Assembly: GCF_000417875.1 (NCBI RefSeq)
Contig: NW_006920883.1
Span: forward strand, 216,128 to 280,127
Direction: 5' to 3'
Length of the DNA stretch: 64,000 nucleotides
Source: Pseudozyma flocculosa PF-1
Lineage: Eukaryota; Basidiomycota; Ustilaginomycetes; Ustilaginales; Ustilaginaceae
A program made the translations under genes and the position numbers. This document shows, piece by piece, positions 51,101-61,778 of the stretch (the first letter of the stretch is position 1; each line of letters begins with the position of its first letter). The notes under the pieces are model-generated. The model searched no databases. It was not told where the DNA came from and saw only the letters and a program-made list of their open reading frames with translations.

Positions 51101-52973
51101 AAGCCATGCGACAACAAAAACGACGTCGAAACGTCGCTACAGATGAAGTCGTGCGTTGCTGGGCTTGGCTCGGCGCGGCGCCGAGATGCGATCCCATCGT
51201 TCCTCGCAAGGCTTCTCTGCACGCCCTCGTCGACGACGTGCAGTCAAAGCGGTCACGGAGAGGCGGGGGCGCAGCCAGGGTCGTGCCCATGAACTGTCGC
51301 TAGACTTGTGCAAGGTCACTCACCACAATGGCCGTAGCTCGGCGTGACGACAACGGCGTCGAGGAGAAGAATAGGCTAGGCATCGTCGGGGCCGTGCGGA
51401 GCGGGGCTCTCCCCACCCCGCCCCGACAGACTCAGTGTGGCGGGTGAAGGAGGAACGAGGGGCTCATCGCAATCAACAACCGACGAGCAAGCAAGGCGGG
51501 TGGGCGTCGTTGAGCAAGCGAGCGAAGCAACCCGACCGGGCATCGGGCGCCGGAAAGCGGTGGAAGAAGGCGGACCGTGACGGCGAGGACCATGTCCGCT
51601 GCACCTTGCGTTGGGCTCCTCTTCGCACCGCACAGAGACGACGACGACGACCGGGGCCGCATCCTGTATCTAGGTACCTGCAGAGACGAACGCTGCGCGG
51701 TGCGGTGCGGTGCGGAGCGGTATCATGTCGAGAAGGCTGGAAATTGAAACGACCAGAGCCGGTGCGCCTTCTTCCGACAGCATCCTCGAGGCATCTGGCC
51801 GTCCGTCCGTCCAATGATGGTCGGGCAGTGGCGGAAACGTGGTTGCCTCTTGCATACTGGACCCAAGGGCTACTGTACCATGGGCTGAGGTCGAGGAAGG
51901 GGGAGGACGGGAGGGCCGTGAAGCGAGGTGGTGGGGGGCAAACGACGACGACCGCAGCAGCACCGGTCCGGCCGAGTCGAGGACTGGCGAGCCGTACATC
52001 GGCACCGATTCGTCCGCGAATGAGGCGGAGCAGGGGGAGCGGTGAGGGAGAGGGAGCGAGGGAGTGCGGATCCGGCTGGGCCTGCGCGCATCACCACCTC
52101 GCCATCTCGGACCGTCCGACGATGGCCATCTGTATCCCTATCTTATCATCCCGCCCCCTCTCTCTCTCCACAGTCAGACATGACATGTGGGGAGGCTCAG
52201 AGGCAGGCCGGATGGACATGTGCACCAGATCGTCGTGCGTACATGACACGGCAAGGCATGACATGGAAGCCTCCCGACGCCGACGGCCGGGCGGCTGTTC
52301 GGGATCGACGTCGCTCCAGCTCCGTACATCGAAGCCGCAAAACGCACCGGTACCGCTTCCAAACTCGAGGCTTTTCGAGGCGGGGGAGACCAATGAACGG
52401 CGTCTCTTCATCAGCTTGCCAAGGCCGAGAGGGGGGAGGAGAGGGAGAGAGGGTGGATTCCTCGGAGACGGCCGAGGACGCGCATCGAGACGGTTAAAAC
52501 TTCGGACTTGGCCGAAGTCTGGACGAGCGCCCGCCTGGCCTGGCCTGCCTGCCTGCCTCGGTCGTGATTGGGCGGGCGGGTCCGACCTTGGCCTCGCCCC
52601 TTTGCCCCTTTATCCTCGACCTCGAGTCGAATCGGCTCCGAGACGTGCTGAGCGCCATCCATTCGCGTCGTTCGTCGACCGATGGCGGCGAGCTGCTGTC
52701 CACCCGCGCTTCCACCGCGCTGCGAGTTGAATGTTTATCGATGGAAAGCCTCGGCCGCGCACTGGCCAATGGGATCAGACGACCGAGACGGCACTCCTGT
52801 TTTGTGCGGGTGAGCGAGGGGATCCACATGCAATCATTCTAGGGAGCAGTGGCGAGCGCTGAGTGCGCTCTTCTAAAAGTACAGGGTGTTGAGACCGTGA
52901 TGATGGATGGGGGGCAGGCACGGGGCGAGGACGATGGCGAGGAGGCCGGACAGCCGATGGCGGTACCGTTCCT
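48187..52973. other. gene-poor 4.8 kb region
   Basis: Permease 5' flank on the left, then about 4.5 kb without a gene I can support, ending at the lipoyl synthase stop. Contains a CTG run (about 48330-48345), AGGC tetramer tracts (49070-49090, 49300-49325, 49750-49770), a TG dinucleotide run (50212-50228) and repetitive CCTGC patches. Long frames here (for example 51435-52730 +) are Arg/Gly/Ser-rich without domains. Confidence 0.5.
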
Positions 52974-55409
52974 TCAAGCCGAAGCCGAAGCCGAAGCCGA
53001 CGTGGCAGCCGTTGCAGCCGGAGACGACGGCGAGGCGGCGGCAGCGACGCCCTTGCGCTGCTCGAGGACATTCTTGATGAAAAACTCGCCGGCCTTGTAG
53101 CTGCTGCGCACCAGGGGCCCGCTGGCGACGTAGAGGAAGCCCAGCTCCTCGGCCGTCTTCTGCCAGTGCTCAAACTTGGCCGGCTGCACGTACTCGGTCA
53201 CCTTCATGTGGCGCTTGGTCGGGCGCATGTACTGCCCAAACGTGACGACGTCGACGTCGTTGGCGCGCAGATCCTTGAGCGTCTGCAGCACCTCGTGGTC
53301 CTCTTCGCCGCAGCCCAGCATGATCGACGTCTTGGTGATGAGCTTGGGGTTGGAGCGCTTGGCGTGCGCCAGCACCGCCAGCGACTGGCGGTACTTTGCG
53401 CGGCGGTCGCGCACCGACGGCGTCGTCCGCTCGACGGTCTCGACATTGTGGGCAAACACGTCGAGGCCGCTGTGGGCGATGCGGTCGACGCACTCGGTGT
53501 CGCCGGAAAAGTCGGGCACCAGCGCCTCGACGAGGATCTGGGGCGACTTGGACTTGATCTTGGAGATGGTCGAGGCAATGTGTGCCGAGCCGCCATCGGC
53601 CAGGTCGTCGCGGTCGACCGAGGTGAGCACAATGTAGCCCAGCCCCCAGCGCGAGATGGCCTCGGCCGTGTTCTCGGGCTCGTGCGGGTCCAGCGGCGCC
53701 GGCGCGCGCGACGTCTTGACGGCGCAGAAGCGGCAGCCGCGCGTGCACGTGTCGCCCATGATCATGATGGTGGCCGTCGCATTCTCCTTGCCGCCCTCGC
53801 CGCCCCAGCACTCGCCAATGTTGGGGCACCGCGCCTCCTCGCACACGGTGCTGAGGCCCAGCCCGCGCAGGTCCGACTTGATCCGCGAGTAGTTGGCGCC
53901 CGTCGGGATCTTGGTCTTGAGGTGCGACGGCAGCCGCGCCTCGCCCACGCGGCCCATCTGGACGCGGGCACCCTTGGGGACGTGGCTCGCGTCGTCGACC
54001 TCGACCGCCTCGACCTCGCCGGCAGCAAAGTCGCCGATCGACAGGTCCTGCGCCAGCTTGGCTCGGAACGCCGCCATGCGCTCCGACGGCTGCGGCGGCT
54101 TACCGCCGTCCGGCGACGGGCCGGGCGCCGCCGCCGTAGCGTAGCCGCGCGCGGCCGCAGCGATCATGCTGGCCGACGGCATGCTGCTCAGCTCGGGTCG
54201 AGATCCGGCGCCGGCGAGTCCACCGCGCGGCCTGGGCGTGAGCTGCGCCGAGTTGATGGTGGGCGGGCCCCACTCGCTAAAGTGGTCGCGCTGCTCGGAC
54301 TTGGTCATGCCAAGGCGGCCGCGCCACCGTGGCCAGTGGACGAGCCTCTCCCGCGAGTCCTCGAGGTCGTGGGCCGACGACGCCGGGCTGAGGGCGGCGC
54401 GGAGGACGAGCTTGGAGTCGGTGGCGCGCAGGTTGCCGTACCAGTCGCCGTGCGGGTAGACGAGGGCGTTGGCGGCAAATGTGTGGCCGCCGACGTGGCT
54501 GATGGGCCACACCTTGACCTTCTTGGGGCTGGGCCGGCCGGCCTTGACGAGCGAGGCCTCGTTCTTGCGGACCGCCTCGCGCAGGCTATCGAGCACCTGG
54601 CCACCGGCGACCTGGCATCGGCAGTCGCGAGCGCCGTGGGCGCAGACGTAGACGTGGGTCTCGTCCTGCTCGCTCGGCCGGCCCGTCTGGGACCGCGCCG
54701 CCAGCAGCGCCTCGTCGATCCTCTGTCGCAGAGGGACGCCCTCGTCGAGCGTCTTGAGCGACAGCGGCCCGACCTTGGTGACCTTGCCGGGCTGGGTGTA
54801 GGCGTAAATGATGAACCTCTCGTCCTCGGAGCGAGAGTTGGGGACGGGGCGCAGCATTCGCGGCGTCGCAGGATCCCAGTCGGGCAGCTCGTTGGCGGCG
54901 GCGTTGGTGTCGCGGACCGAGCCTTCGGAAAACGAGATGCCGAATCCCTCGAGGCTGCCGCCCTTCTTGGATCGCCCCTCGAGCTCGAGCAGGAGCGGGT
55001 TGACAGACTCGAGGTGCGAGGGCCAGCTCGACGAGGGGCGTGCCCGGTCGACGGGGTGGACGACGAGGTGGACCTTGTAGGAGGGTGCGGAGCCAGCTAG
55101 CGGCAAAGCCGTGTAAGGAGCTGCAGGCACGCTGCCGTCCTCGTCGACAGCGATGGAGATGTCCTGTCCGGAGAGGGTGGTTGTGGCGGTGGCGGCGGCA
55201 CTTGCATGAGCATCGGCGGTGGCGGTGGTCGTCGACATTGACCTCGAGTGCGGCGAGCAGACGGCCAAGGTAGAGCCACGAGGCTTGACGGCACGGGCTG
55301 CTGTGGCAAACGGTGCTCGCGCAGCGCCAGAGTGCGAGGCCGAGGCCTGCCGCAGCAATCGCGGGCCCAGCGACCGGGCCGACCTCGACGTCGACGGAAG
55401 GCAGCTCAT
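52974..55409 (-). CDS. LIP5: fusion: Apd1-type [2Fe-2S] ferredoxin-like domain + mitochondrial lipoyl synthase
   Basis: One intronless frame of 811 residues. Residues 1-~60 look like a mitochondrial presequence (Arg/Ser/Ala-rich). Residues ~110-375 are a thioredoxin-like sucrase/ferredoxin domain of the Apd1/Aim32 family: [11 protein letters not shown] gives C263 and C265, [10 protein letters not shown] gives H305 and H309, the Cys2-His2 ligand pattern of Apd1. Residues ~405-430 resemble a second presequence ([15 protein letters not shown]). The rest is complete lipoyl synthase: [12 protein letters not shown] (auxiliary cluster, C523, C528, C534), CTRGCRFC (radical-SAM cluster, C555, C559, C562), [17 protein letters not shown] and RSSYKAGEF (its Ser is the fourth auxiliary ligand). 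Lipoyl synthase inserts two sulfurs into protein-bound octanoate. Start: ATG 55407-55409, preceded by UTR-like sequence; the frame itself extends 86 codons further. Confidence 0.9.
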   Translation of the reverse strand: MSCLPSTSRSARSLGPRLLRQASASHSGAARAPFATAARAVKPRGSTLAVCSPHSRSMSTTTATADAHASAAATATTTLSGQDISIAVDEDGSVPAAPYTALPLAGSAPSYKVHLVVHPVDRARPSSSWPSHLESVNPLLLELEGRSKKGGSLEGFGISFSEGSVRDTNAAANELPDWDPATPRMLRPVPNSRSEDERFIIYAYTQPGKVTKVGPLSLKTLDEGVPLRQRIDEALLAARSQTGRPSEQDETHVYVCAHGARDCRCQVAGGQVLDSLREAVRKNEASLVKAGRPSPKKVKVWPISHVGGHTFAANALVYPHGDWYGNLRATDSKLVLRAALSPASSAHDLEDSRERLVHWPRWRGRLGMTKSEQRDHFSEWGPPTINSAQLTPRPRGGLAGAGSRPELSSMPSASMIAAAARGYATAAAPGPSPDGGKPPQPSERMAAFRAKLAQDLSIGDFAAGEVEAVEVDDASHVPKGARVQMGRVGEARLPSHLKTKIPTGANYSRIKSDLRGLGLSTVCEEARCPNIGECWGGEGGKENATATIMIMGDTCTRGCRFCAVKTSRAPAPLDPHEPENTAEAISRWGLGYIVLTSVDRDDLADGGSAHIASTISKIKSKSPQILVEALVPDFSGDTECVDRIAHSGLDVFAHNVETVERTTPSVRDRRAKYRQSLAVLAHAKRSNPKLITKTSIMLGCGEEDHEVLQTLKDLRANDVDVVTFGQYMRPTKRHMKVTEYVQPAKFEHWQKTAEELGFLYVASGPLVRSSYKAGEFFIKNVLEQRKGVAAAASPSSPAATAATSASASASA

Positions 55410-56020
55410 GTCGGGTGAGGTGCGAGGAAGGAAGGGAGTGGCGCCGAGCAAATAGTGTGCTCGACGATATCGCCAGCAGTGGTGTCGAAACTGGCGCGGG
55501 TGGTGGTGGTGTTGAGATCGATGTGAGGTGGGGAAAGGGACTGTGGCGAGTTGAGAGGTTTGGTGGAAGAGATGAAGGGACGAGGACGGGGGCAACCAGC
55601 CAGGCTGGTCGAGGTCAGCCTGCCCCAACTCTCTGGCGCACGCCACAGCTGGCCGCGGTCGAGTCAAGCGGAAGCGGCAAGAGGTGGGGCAGCGCAGCGG
55701 AGGGCCCCAGGCACCTCTCTGAAATTTGGGGCCGGGAGGGGGCCAATCCGCGAGCCCCGATTTGCCCGAAAGCCGAGCCGCGTTTGCCTGGCCCGGGTGG
55801 TTGGCATCTGCTGGCCTCTACCTCCTCTCCACCGCCACACGCTCTGCATCCGCCTTCCGCCTCGCCGTCGATGGTCACACACGAATACCAGGGTCGCGTC
55901 GGATGTCCCGATCGAGGATGCACGGACATGAAAGACAAGGAGCTGCGCCGCTCGGCGGTCGCCTGGTTTTTTGCAGAGGTGGCGGGCAGGCCCTCCTGGC
56001 GGCACCACCGCGTCGGGTGG
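55410..56020. other. intergenic region between the fused LIP5 gene and U2A' gene
   Basis: 611 bp between the LIP5 start and the downstream U2A' stop (both minus strand). Carries the LIP5 promoter and U2A' 3' flank; no gene seen. Confidence 0.55.
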
Positions 56021-57325
56021 CTACGACTCCTCCATCTCCTCCTCCTCCTGCTCCTCCTCTTCTGCCTCTGCATCTGCACCTGCATCTTCCTTGGCCCCTT
56101 TCGGCCCTGACCCTCGCGCCTTCTTGGCCTCTTGCGCCGGTACCCCGTCGGACGCCCTCTTGGCGCTGCCGCTCTTGAGGTCCTCTGGCCGAATCGTGTG
56201 GCCCATGCGCAGCTTCTCCTCGAGCCTGCGGATCTCGTCGAGGCTCTCGCTGTTCTCGATGGCCTCCTCGATCGCTTTCCTCTCGTCGGCCGTCAGCAGC
56301 CTGCCCGCCGAGCCGTTGAGCTTGCCCGGCTCGAATGTCCTCTCCTTGACCACGGTCTCGCCCTCAGCTTCTGCCGCTGCCGCTGCGGTGCCGGCCTTGC
56401 CTGCCCTGCGCCGCAGGATCGACGCCGCCAGCGCCGACGGTCGGCCATCCGACGTCTCCATGAGCTGCTTGGCCAGCTCGCGCTCCTGGGCGGCACGCAC
56501 GCGCAGCCGCGTGTGGAAGGAAGAGACGCGCAGAAGGGTCAGCGACAGGTCAAGGCCACCTCGTCGTCGCTCGCTGGACGTCAGGACGGCGTCGGACGGC
56601 CTGCCACTTCGCGCACTCACCTGCTGCCGCACGCGCCGGAAGTCGAGGACGCGCACGCTCGGGCACTTCCACACGACAAACTCGCGGTAGTTTTTCTCGC
56701 GCGCGATGGGGTTGCCCATGAGCGTGAGGTACTCGAGCGAGCGGAGCTTTGCGAGGCTGGCCACCTCGCCGAGGTCCTGGAGCGAGTTGTTGGTCAGGGT
56801 CAGCATCTGCAGCGCCGGTATTGTGAAGGCGATGCGCGGGTCGATGCGCGCGACGAGGTTGTTGGCGAGGTGCAGCGTCTTGAGCTGCTGCAGCAGCGGG
56901 AAATTGCCCAGGTAGCGGATGTCGTTGTCGGTCAGGTCGATGGTGTCGTTCTGGTCCTTGGTCACGCCGAGGTTCTCGATGGCGGGGATCTTGAGGCCTG
57001 GGCGGTCGGTTCGGAGGGGAGGAGAAGGAAGAGGTCAAGGGGCGTCGGTGGCGGAGGTCAGCGGGTTGGATCAGACGAGGCGCAAGATGCCCGTGTGCGT
57101 TCTCCTTCCGTGCCTCTGCGACTCACCTCTGAGATCGAGCTGGCAGGACAACAGACGATGAAGCGCAAGAGGGGACGAAGGGCCTCTCGGGGTCGTCAGT
57201 CTATCGTCGTATCGAAGTGAACCTGCCGCTGCTGCCGCTTCTCGTGTGCGGCCACTCACCTCTCTATCCTTGAGCGAGTTGATGTACGAGTTGCTCCGTG
57301 CGAGGAGCTCTGGCGTGAGCTTCAT
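56021..57325 (-). CDS. LEA1: U2 snRNP protein A' (Lea1)
   Basis: Leucine-rich-repeat protein that binds U2 snRNA stem-loop IV together with U2B''. Four exons (57260-57325, 57127-57139, 56621-56997, 56021-56485) give 306 residues. It starts MKLTPELLARSNSYINSLKD, and the 13-nt second exon supplies LDLRG, completing the invariant ELDLRGLKIPAIENLGVT. LRRs follow (NDTIDLTDNDIRYLGNFPLL, LKTLHLANNLVARID, LQMLTLTNNSLQDLGEV, LRSLEYLTLMGNPIAREKNY) and the cap FVVWKCPSVRVLDFRRVRQQ. The C-terminal part is helical and charged, ending in an acidic run. The fourth exon begins ERELAKQL after a CAG acceptor at 56486-56488; other acceptors nearby are possible. Confidence 0.94.
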
Positions 57326-58971
57326 GGCGGCGGCGGCAGCGGTATGAGAGCGACTGTGTCCAGCGAGTAGTTCGTGCCTGGCCTGTGAGCAGGGCGATGT
57401 AGCGCCTTCGCACAACCAGTCCGCGGCGGCTGCTTGAGATCAGGTGCTTGTTGCGCTCGCGGGAGAACGTGTCTGGCCCCCTTGTCCGTGAACCTGCGCG
57501 TGGCGTAGTCGGGTGTGTCGTCGCGCCTGTCTATCGCACGCCGTTTCGCAGTGAGTGTGGCAGAGTGTGCCGAGGGTGCTGTCGCTTGTGGATGGTTGCG
57601 AGGGAGGAAGGTGCGGCTTGTGGGCGCAGGGAGCAGGGGCAGGACGGGGAGCAAGCGGGTGATGCACCTCCCCTTGGTTTTCGCGTGGAGGCGGTCAGGC
57701 CGACGCTTTCAGTCGCACGGCTGACATGCGCTCACCGCAGGCGACACCGCGGGCGGCCAGCGCTTCCCATCGAGAAAAAGCAGAAAAAATCCACGACGAA
57801 AAGCCGCTGGGCTGGCCAACAACGAGGGCCTTATAAAGCGCCGCCCCGCTGTCGCCGCCCTCTCTTTCACCACCACCACCACCACCACCGCCCGCCTTCC
57901 TTCGTCTAGCCTCTCCCCGACAACTCGCCGCATCGCAATACGACGACGACGACATCATCATCGCCTGCGACCCTGCTGCCTGTGCTCGCCCGACGCCGTT
58001 GTCCCGCCCCAATCCTAGCCCCCCCACCCCCTATCCCATCCCACCACCACGACCTCCCCCCCACCCTCATTGGACTCATTCTGCCCGCCCGGCCTCTTTC
58101 CTCGCGAAAGGGTATCAATATCTTCCAGCCGAAGCGGTTCCTGGTAGAGTCCCAAATCCAACGCACCGTTCACGCGACGGTGCGGGTCCCGCGTTTGGTC
58201 GTCGCCCCATATAAAACTGAGAGGGGCGGCGGTCGGCGCGGGGCCAGCATCGCCATCCCAGCACGGCTCGCGGCCGTCGCGCCCGCTTCCCGTAACAAGG
58301 ACGGGTGTCGATGCCGTGTCTGGCCCCGGGGTGGTGGCAGCAACATTCCCTCCTGTCTTTTCCTCGTATCTCGTCGCTATCGCCCTTGTACTCCCTACGC
58401 TCGCCGTGGCTTTCCCCTGCTGCAATGATCTCGTGTGTCGCATCACCTCACTATGCCCGTGTCGGACCATACGCCCGTCTTCTCTTCTGCTGCGCCCCTT
58501 GCGGTCGAGTGCCACGCCGTCTGCCAAGAGGCGCGTCGGCCCGAAGACGGAGGCCGTTCATTCCCTCGTGCATGGCATCCCAACGGAGCGCGCCTCTCTT
58601 CGCCGTCCGTGTGGTCGGGTCGTCGGCCAGGGTCGGCCAGGGTCGCGCCGAGTCCAGCGTGTCGCATGCAAGCAAAGCGCCTCGCCGCCCTCCTCACTGC
58701 CAGGCCTTGCCTCCTCGGCTTCCGACGACGAGTCACGTCGAACATCGCCGGCCCACCACGACGGCCCGCTCGCTCGTCGAGATCAGGCACGCATCCTTTT
58801 TGACCCCGCCGCGAGACGATGCCACCGAGGTGAGCACGACCCCTTCCTCCACCATCACCGCCCAGGACGCCGGCCACCGCGTGCTCCTACCGTCGATTGC
58901 CCCTGCCGCCGTGACCACGTCCAGCACCTCTTCCGTACCAGGGCCTCACATCGACCAGGACGACGACGACG
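57326..58971. other. divergent promoter region of U2A' and MFS genes
   Basis: 1.6 kb between divergent starts. Has a TATAAAG-like site near 57833, a TATAAAA at 58210-58216, CCACC repeats near 57870-57890 and C-rich stretches. A short 5' exon of the MFS gene may lie here (ATG at 58819, donor GTGAGC at 58830, acceptor CAG at 58956-58958, in phase). Confidence 0.55.
58210..58216 (+). promoter_or_regulatory. TATA-box-like element
   Basis: TATAAAA on the + strand, about 610 bp before the possible MFS 5' exon and 760 bp before the in-frame ATG. Few such A/T words occur in this GC-rich window. Use as a promoter element is inferred. Confidence 0.3.
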
Positions 58972-59033
58972 ATGAAGACGACGACGACGACGATGAAGAC
59001 GACGACGACGACGATGAAGACGACGACGACGAC
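58959..59033. repeat. GAC/GAT coding minisatellite, 21-nt unit
   Basis: Three-plus copies of a 21-nt unit made of GAC triplets with one GATGAA. In the MFS frame each unit reads MKTTTTT; in another frame it is a D/E run. Each unit brings an in-frame ATG. Confidence 0.9.
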
Positions 59034-60868
59034 GGAGCCCAATGCACCTCACGAGCGAGACGACTCCGGCCCGTCGCTGGGTGCCGAGATCCCCCCACAC
59101 GACGAAGTTCGCAAGGGCGCCCTCGATCCGGACGCCATCGTCCCGCCGCTCGACTCGCAGACTGACCTCGAGGCCCACAATTCACCGCCTGGATCGCCGC
59201 GATCGATGCTCTCCCTCCGCACAGCGTCCCCGCCCGCCGCAGATCATGCCCCGCCGCCCAGCGCGCTCCCGCCGCTGGCGTCGGGCGTCATCGTCCTCGC
59301 CATGAACTTCCTGCTCAACGTCACCTTCTTCATCATCGTCCCCACGTCGGCCAGCTACGCCAACGACCTGGGCGCTTCGACGTGGTTCAGTGGCCTGACG
59401 ATCGGCATCAGCACCTTTGTCGCGGGCATCTTCCTCGTCCCCTTTTCGCGCCGCTTCAGCGAGGGCTACAAGGTGCCCTTCCTCTTCAGCACCGTCTGCT
59501 TCGCCGTCGGCGAGGTCGTCTACGCCCTCGCCGGTCGCGCCGACACGGCCTGGCTGATGTTTGTGGGCCGCGTCATCCTCGGCGCCGGCTTCGTGTCGTG
59601 GATGTTTGTCAAGCGCTACATGACCGACCCGCGCGTCGTCGGCACCGCGCGCAGGACCATGATGTCGGCGCTCCTCGTCACCACCCAGGCCGGAGGCATG
59701 GCCGTGGGGCCCTTTGTCGGCGGCCTCCTCTCCAAGAGGCTCGCGGCCATGACGGAGCGCACCCGCATCTGGAACGGCTTCACCGCCTCGGGCTGGATCA
59801 TGGCCGGCGTCTGGCTCGCCTTTTGCGCGGCCATCTGGCTCTGCTTTGAAGAGGTGAGCGGCCGTTGTCGACCGATTGACGTGCGATCGACCGTCCCATA
59901 ATGCTGAACTTGCCCTGCCTGACCGCCTGATATCGCCACGATCTGTCCTCGCGACCATCGCAGCCACCTCAGAGGGACCACGCCGTCGCCCTGCAGGTGC
60001 TGGACCCGGCTACGAAGGCAGCACCCGGTGCAAGCAAGCTGGACGGCTCGACGCAAGCAGCTGGCACCTCGTTGGCCCCTACCGCCCCTGCCGCCGCCGC
60101 GCCCGTCACGCTGTGGACGCTGCGTCGCCACCTGGATCGCTACCAGCTGTGCAGCGTCGTGGTCATGTGCTGGTTCTCGATGGTCAACTTCCTCGTCCTG
60201 GGCGCGTGGGAGTCCAACATCCCCGTGTTCGGGCGCGTACGCTTTGGGTGGTCCGAGTACGATGCGGGCAACATCATTGCCCTCGGGGGCATCGCCACGC
60301 TGCCCATCCTGTTTGGCCTCGTCTTTGTGGCGCGCTACGTCGAGGACCGCCACATCCTCGCCGCTGGCCTCCTCCTGGGCATGCTGGGCCTGTCGCTCCA
60401 CCTGGGCACGCTGCACGGCCTCACGCGCACCGAAGCCCAGATCCACGACGCCACCAGCGTCACGTTTGGCTCCTTCTTCACCGCCTGGTTCCTGGTGGCG
60501 CTCGGATACAGTGAGTGCCGTGGTGGCAGGGCGTACGGTCCGCCTGCCGCTCTCGACGCTGCGTTGACATCGACTCATCGCCCATTGTCGTCCTCCTCCT
60601 CCGCTTCCAACCCGCCCTCTGCGCAGACATGCTCACGACGATCACGGTGTCGCTGCTGTCCAAGCAGATCCCGCCGCACCTCAATGGGCTCTCGTCGCTG
60701 CTGATCCAGCTGAGCAACTACAGCGGGCGTATATCGGGCGCCTTCTGGGGCACGACGGTGTTCAACGTGGGCCAGCTCTCGATCGTCTGGCTCGAGCTGG
60801 CCTTTACCGTCATCGGCACCATGATGATTGGGCTCATGTGGCGTCGCATGGCGGCGCAAAAGGGATGA
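58972..60868 (+). CDS. MFS transporter related to the SPX-MFS / MFSD8 group (no SPX domain)
   Basis: Three exons (58972-59853, 59973-60510, 60627-60868) give 553 residues with matching phases. A hydrophilic N-terminus (~95 residues) precedes about 11-12 membrane segments: FLLNVTFFIIVPTSASYAND, STFVAGIFLVPFSRRFSEGY (the inter-helix basic loop typical of MFS), LMFVGRVILGAGFVSWMFVK, RYMTDPRVVGTARRTMMSA, then a cytoplasmic loop and the second half (VVMCWFSMVNFLVLGAWESN, LLIQLSNYSGRISGAFWGTT). The IIVPTSxxY and GRxxxGxG..xxKRY text resembles the MFS half of plant and fungal SPX-MFS vacuolar phosphate transporters and lysosomal MFSD8; the substrate is unknown. The start is uncertain: three repeated in-frame ATGs lie in the repeat, and a 5' exon from 58819 is possible. 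Confidence 0.85.
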
Positions 60869-61778
60869 GGGCTCAAGGGGGCGGGGGGAGGATGGGGGGT
60901 GGCCGCAATAGACGTTGTTTCGTCTTGCGTCGTTTCTTGCAGCGTGGGGACAGTCTGAGCCTGCGAGGCGTCGCTGTGGTGAAGCGTCCTTCTGAGGGTG
61001 TCGGTACGCAGCAGCAGAGAGCAGAGAGCAGTGCGATGGAAGGCGAGTCAGGTAGAGTGACTGGCGACGACCTTAGACGATGGCGCGAGCAGAAGCGCGC
61101 GTGGTGCTGTCGAGGCCTGCGAGGCGTGACCTGGCTGCGAGGTGATGGCAGGCCTGCCAGACGAGGCGGCGAGCGCGTGTCTGCATCGACAAAGAGGGTC
61201 CAGCGGCGCTCCTGTCTCTCTGCTGCCGGCCTGCGCGTGGCCCGCGCCCACCTGCTTCGCCTGCTCGCCCGCTCGCCCGCCTGCCTGCCTGGGTTGCCCC
61301 CCCCAAAGAGGTTGGCGGCCCCCACGCCCGCTTTGGACCTCGCATCCATCATCATCCATCACGTCGAGCAGCCAGGCCTGGCCCCATCTCGCGCTCGACT
61401 CGACAGCAGCCGTCACCATCGCCACTGCCGCCGCCGCCGTTCTTGTCTCCTCGTCAAGGTGACTGCCGCGGGTCCATCTGCCACCCGCCCACTCCCCTCG
61501 ATCCCAGAGTATCCCCTTTTCGCGACGAGTCCTGTCAGACACCCATTCGACCTCTTGCCTCGACCCCGAGTCTGGACGACCGACGAGCACGAATACGAGC
61601 CAATGGCCATCAGCGAGAGTCCAACTACCCCCTCGAGACACAACCTCGACTCGCCGCCCACCTAGGGGCGCTGTCTCACAGCACACCGCCCTGGCCGCCG
61701 ACCGTTCCAGCAGGCTCACTCGCTGATTGCCACGTCCATCCGCCTCTGCGCCTGCCCAGTCTCTCGCTCCTCGCCACG
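60869..61778. other. promoter region of the CRAL-TRIO/RhoGAP gene
   Basis: 910 bp between two + strand genes; CCTGC/GCCCG-rich patch near 61250-61300 and a C/T-rich leader just before 61779. No gene seen. Confidence 0.55.

Noticed and set aside
51435..52730. 431-codon plus-strand frame in the gene-poor block
   Set aside because: Arg/Gly/Ser-rich, no domain, no start context or splice support; expected by chance in GC-rich DNA.
53166..55100. 644-codon plus-strand frame opposite the lipoyl synthase fusion
   Set aside because: Antisense shadow; the minus strand carries conserved Fe-S motifs, the plus strand none.
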